Shown piece by piece: positions 62,760 through 64,000 of a stretch of 64,000 nt of DNA. How positions within the stretch are numbered: position 1 is the stretch's first letter; each line of letters opens with the position of its first letter. Origin of the DNA: Amycolatopsis coloradensis (lineage in GTDB: Bacteria; Actinomycetota; Actinomycetes; Mycobacteriales; Pseudonocardiaceae); the NCBI RefSeq assembly GCF_037997115.1, contig NZ_CP150484.1, positions 3,553,252 to 3,617,251 of the forward strand. Direction: 5' to 3'. The notes under the pieces are model-generated. The model was not told where the DNA came from. It made no database searches and saw nothing but the letters and a program-made list of their open reading frames with translations. A program made the translations under genes and the position numbers.

Positions 62760-63170
62760 TCACAGCGGTTTGATCCGGAGGATGGCGGCGCCGTCGCTCA
62801 CGCCGAGCAGGTCGATGGAGAGGTCGTTGTAGGTGACGGTGCTGTCCGGCCCGAGGGTGGCCGTGAAGTCGAGACCGCTGGCCGACGCCTCGCACCTCTT
62901 GCCGGTGCAGGTGCCGCCGCTCCGGGAGCCGATGCCGCGGGCGACCAGGACGACCGTGCTCTCCTCGACGGATCGGACGGTCAGGGACTCGACCCTCGTC
63001 TCCTCGGGAAACGTCATCCTGCCGCCCGGCGGCGCGCCGACCTCGCAGACGCCGTCGGAGCAGGCGTCGAGGTCGCCGCCGTCCGCGGGCTTCGGCGGCT
63101 CGGGTGAGTTCGAACCGCAGCCCGCCACTACAGCGAGCGCTGCCAGAGCCGGCAAAAGGCGTCGGAGCAT
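62760..63170 (-). CDS. Small lipoprotein of unknown function
   Basis: This 136-residue protein begins with a lipoprotein signal MLRRLLPALAALAVVAGC, with lipobox VAGC at residue 18. A short Pro-rich linker precedes a beta-rich extracellular domain containing four more Cys (ACSDGVCEVG and TCTGKRCEAS). No known family is recognised. The ATG at 63170 gives a proper signal; the frame remains open upstream into the NUDIX gene region and was not used. Confidence 0.82.
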   Translation of the reverse strand: MLRRLLPALAALAVVAGCGSNSPEPPKPADGGDLDACSDGVCEVGAPPGGRMTFPEETRVESLTVRSVEESTVVLVARGIGSRSGGTCTGKRCEASASGLDFTATLGPDSTVTYNDLSIDLLGVSDGAAILRIKPL

Positions 63171-63211
63171 GCCAGGAGCATAGAAAAGGCCGGCCGGGAC
63201 GGGTCCCGGCA

Positions 63212-63604
63212 TCAGCCTTCGAGCGCTCGCCGGAAGTGATCGGCGAGTTCGAGTCCCGCTGCCTCTTCGCGGGTGTACCAGGTGAAAGCGTCGTGTTCCC
63301 CGGGATCGAGCACGACCTCGCCCGCGGTCTCTTCGGAAAGCGCGTACACCGTGGCGTGGATCCGCATCGGCCTGCCCGCGACGTCGTCCCAGCTGTGGGT
63401 GCCGCGTTCGCCGGTCACGTGGACGGCCAGCCCGGTCTCCTCGGCGAACTCGCGGACCACGGTCTCGTCGGGCCGCTCGCCCGGCTCGACGGTCCCGCCC
63501 GGCAATTCCCAGCGGCCGCCCAGGAAGGACCCCGGCCGCCGCCGGATGAACAGGATCTTCCCGTCGCGGATGAGCCTGCCGTAGGCCAAGTACTTGTCCG
63601 TCAC
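63212..63604 (-). CDS. NUDIX hydrolase
   Basis: This 130-residue protein has a complete NUDIX box GGTVEPGERPDETVVREFAEETGLAV (Gx5Ex7REUxEExGU) at about residues 36-61 and an RRRPGSFLGGRWELPGG entry typical of MutT/ADP-ribose-type members. It should hydrolyse a nucleoside diphosphate derivative; the substrate is unknown. The GTG at 63604 is taken as the start because the longer open frame has no conserved sequence. The next gene upstream is divergent, 78 bases away. Confidence 0.9.
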   Translation of the reverse strand: MTDKYLAYGRLIRDGKILFIRRRPGSFLGGRWELPGGTVEPGERPDETVVREFAEETGLAVHVTGERGTHSWDDVAGRPMRIHATVYALSEETAGEVVLDPGEHDAFTWYTREEAAGLELADHFRRALEG

Positions 63605-63682
63605 GAGCGCATCTTCCCGTACCTGAGATGCGCCCTTGATTGAGGACCGAAACTGTCCGCAATGCCTCGTAACGTGGGCTTC

Positions 63683-64000
63683 ATGGAAAACACCGAGATC
63701 CGCCCCTTCCGCCTCGACATCCCGCAGGAGCAGCTGGACGAGCTGCACGCGAAGCTCGACAGCGCGCGCTGGCCCGCTCCGCTTCCCGGCGACGGCTGGG
63801 ACACCGGAGTGCCGGTGGCGTGGCTGCGCGGACTCGCCGAATACTGGCGCGACGGCTACGACTGGCGTGCCGCCGAACGGGAGATCAACCGCCATCCGCA
63901 GTTCACCACGGTCATCGACGGCCAGCGGATCCACTTCCTGCACGTCCGCTCGACCGAAGCCGGCGCGACACCGCTGATCCTCACGCACGGCTGGCCGGGT
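63683..64000 (+). CDS. Epoxide hydrolase, N-terminal part (cut by window end)
   Basis: The first 106 residues of an alpha/beta-hydrolase epoxide hydrolase are present: the EHN N-terminal domain IRPFRLDIPQEQLDELHAKLDSARWP, WLRGLAEYWRDGYDWRAAEREINRHPQFTT, then GQRIHFLHVRS and the oxyanion-hole motif LTHGWPG. The nucleophile Asp and the rest lie beyond the window. ATG at 63683 is the expected family start. It is divergent from the NUDIX gene. Confidence 0.88.
   Translation, partial: MENTEIRPFRLDIPQEQLDELHAKLDSARWPAPLPGDGWDTGVPVAWLRGLAEYWRDGYDWRAAEREINRHPQFTTVIDGQRIHFLHVRSTEAGATPLILTHGWPG

Overview
This is a high-GC (roughly 70%), densely packed actinobacterial chromosome segment. The gene content (Wag31/DivIVA, SepF, SigC-like sigma factor, F420-type oxidoreductase, actinobacterial translational T-box, SAM-IV riboswitch, a DasR-type operator) points to a Pseudonocardiales-like filamentous actinomycete. 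Amycolatopsis is my best guess, from overall recognition rather than a database search. The window is core chromosome with scattered accessory genes. I see no prophage, insertion sequence, CRISPR array, tRNA or rRNA.

Positions 1-5.3 kb are the 3' end of the division cluster: ftsZ (5' truncated), pgeF/yfiH, a YggS-type PLP protein, sepF, a YggT protein and wag31, then a small membrane protein. From 5.3 to 10.4 kb the cluster is interrupted by a FUSC membrane protein, a DUF222/HNH protein behind an AT-rich leader, and a TPR protein. ileS (10.7-13.9 kb) lies behind a clear T-box leader. Then come a penicillin-binding protein, an ArsR-type regulator, a cation/proton antiporter and a LasA-type M23 peptidase. 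A SAM-IV riboswitch precedes a class V aminotransferase (cysteine desulfurase-like). lspA and an rluD-type pseudouridine synthase follow.

Positions 22.9-45 kb are mostly metabolism and regulation. They hold a duplicated DUF885 protein of 1103 aa, an F420-type oxidoreductase, Ppx/GppA, a GH65 phosphorylase translationally coupled to a beta-phosphoglucomutase, and a TetR/thioesterase divergent pair with two tandem operators. A ROK regulator follows, with a near-perfect DasR site upstream. A SigC-like ECF sigma factor sits divergent from a zinc-finger anti-sigma-type membrane protein. A two-gene Tat-exported molybdenum hydroxylase, a PucR-type regulator, two aldo/keto reductases, a methyltransferase and a WYL regulator divergent from a DHA2 efflux pump complete this part.

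Positions 45-64 kb hold a MoxR/VWA pair, a lytic transglycosylase, a secreted CBM-Fn3-GH5 cellulase, and a broken gene (lost start plus frameshift). They also hold an adenosine deaminase-like gene, an orphan MT0933-type antitoxin-like gene, recQ, a membrane-anchored SMI1/KNR4 protein, and an ArsR/DinB divergent pair. After several small membrane, TetR and cupin genes come a polyprenyl diphosphate synthase, a short ssb, a lipoprotein, a NUDIX hydrolase and the start of an epoxide hydrolase.

The main unexplained signal is a family of intergenic hairpins whose feet share RTGAARGSNC-like words (near 1.1, 13.9, 22.7, 22.8 and 62.6 kb). Their stems reach 23-30 bp and are too long and too conserved at the foot to be simple terminators.
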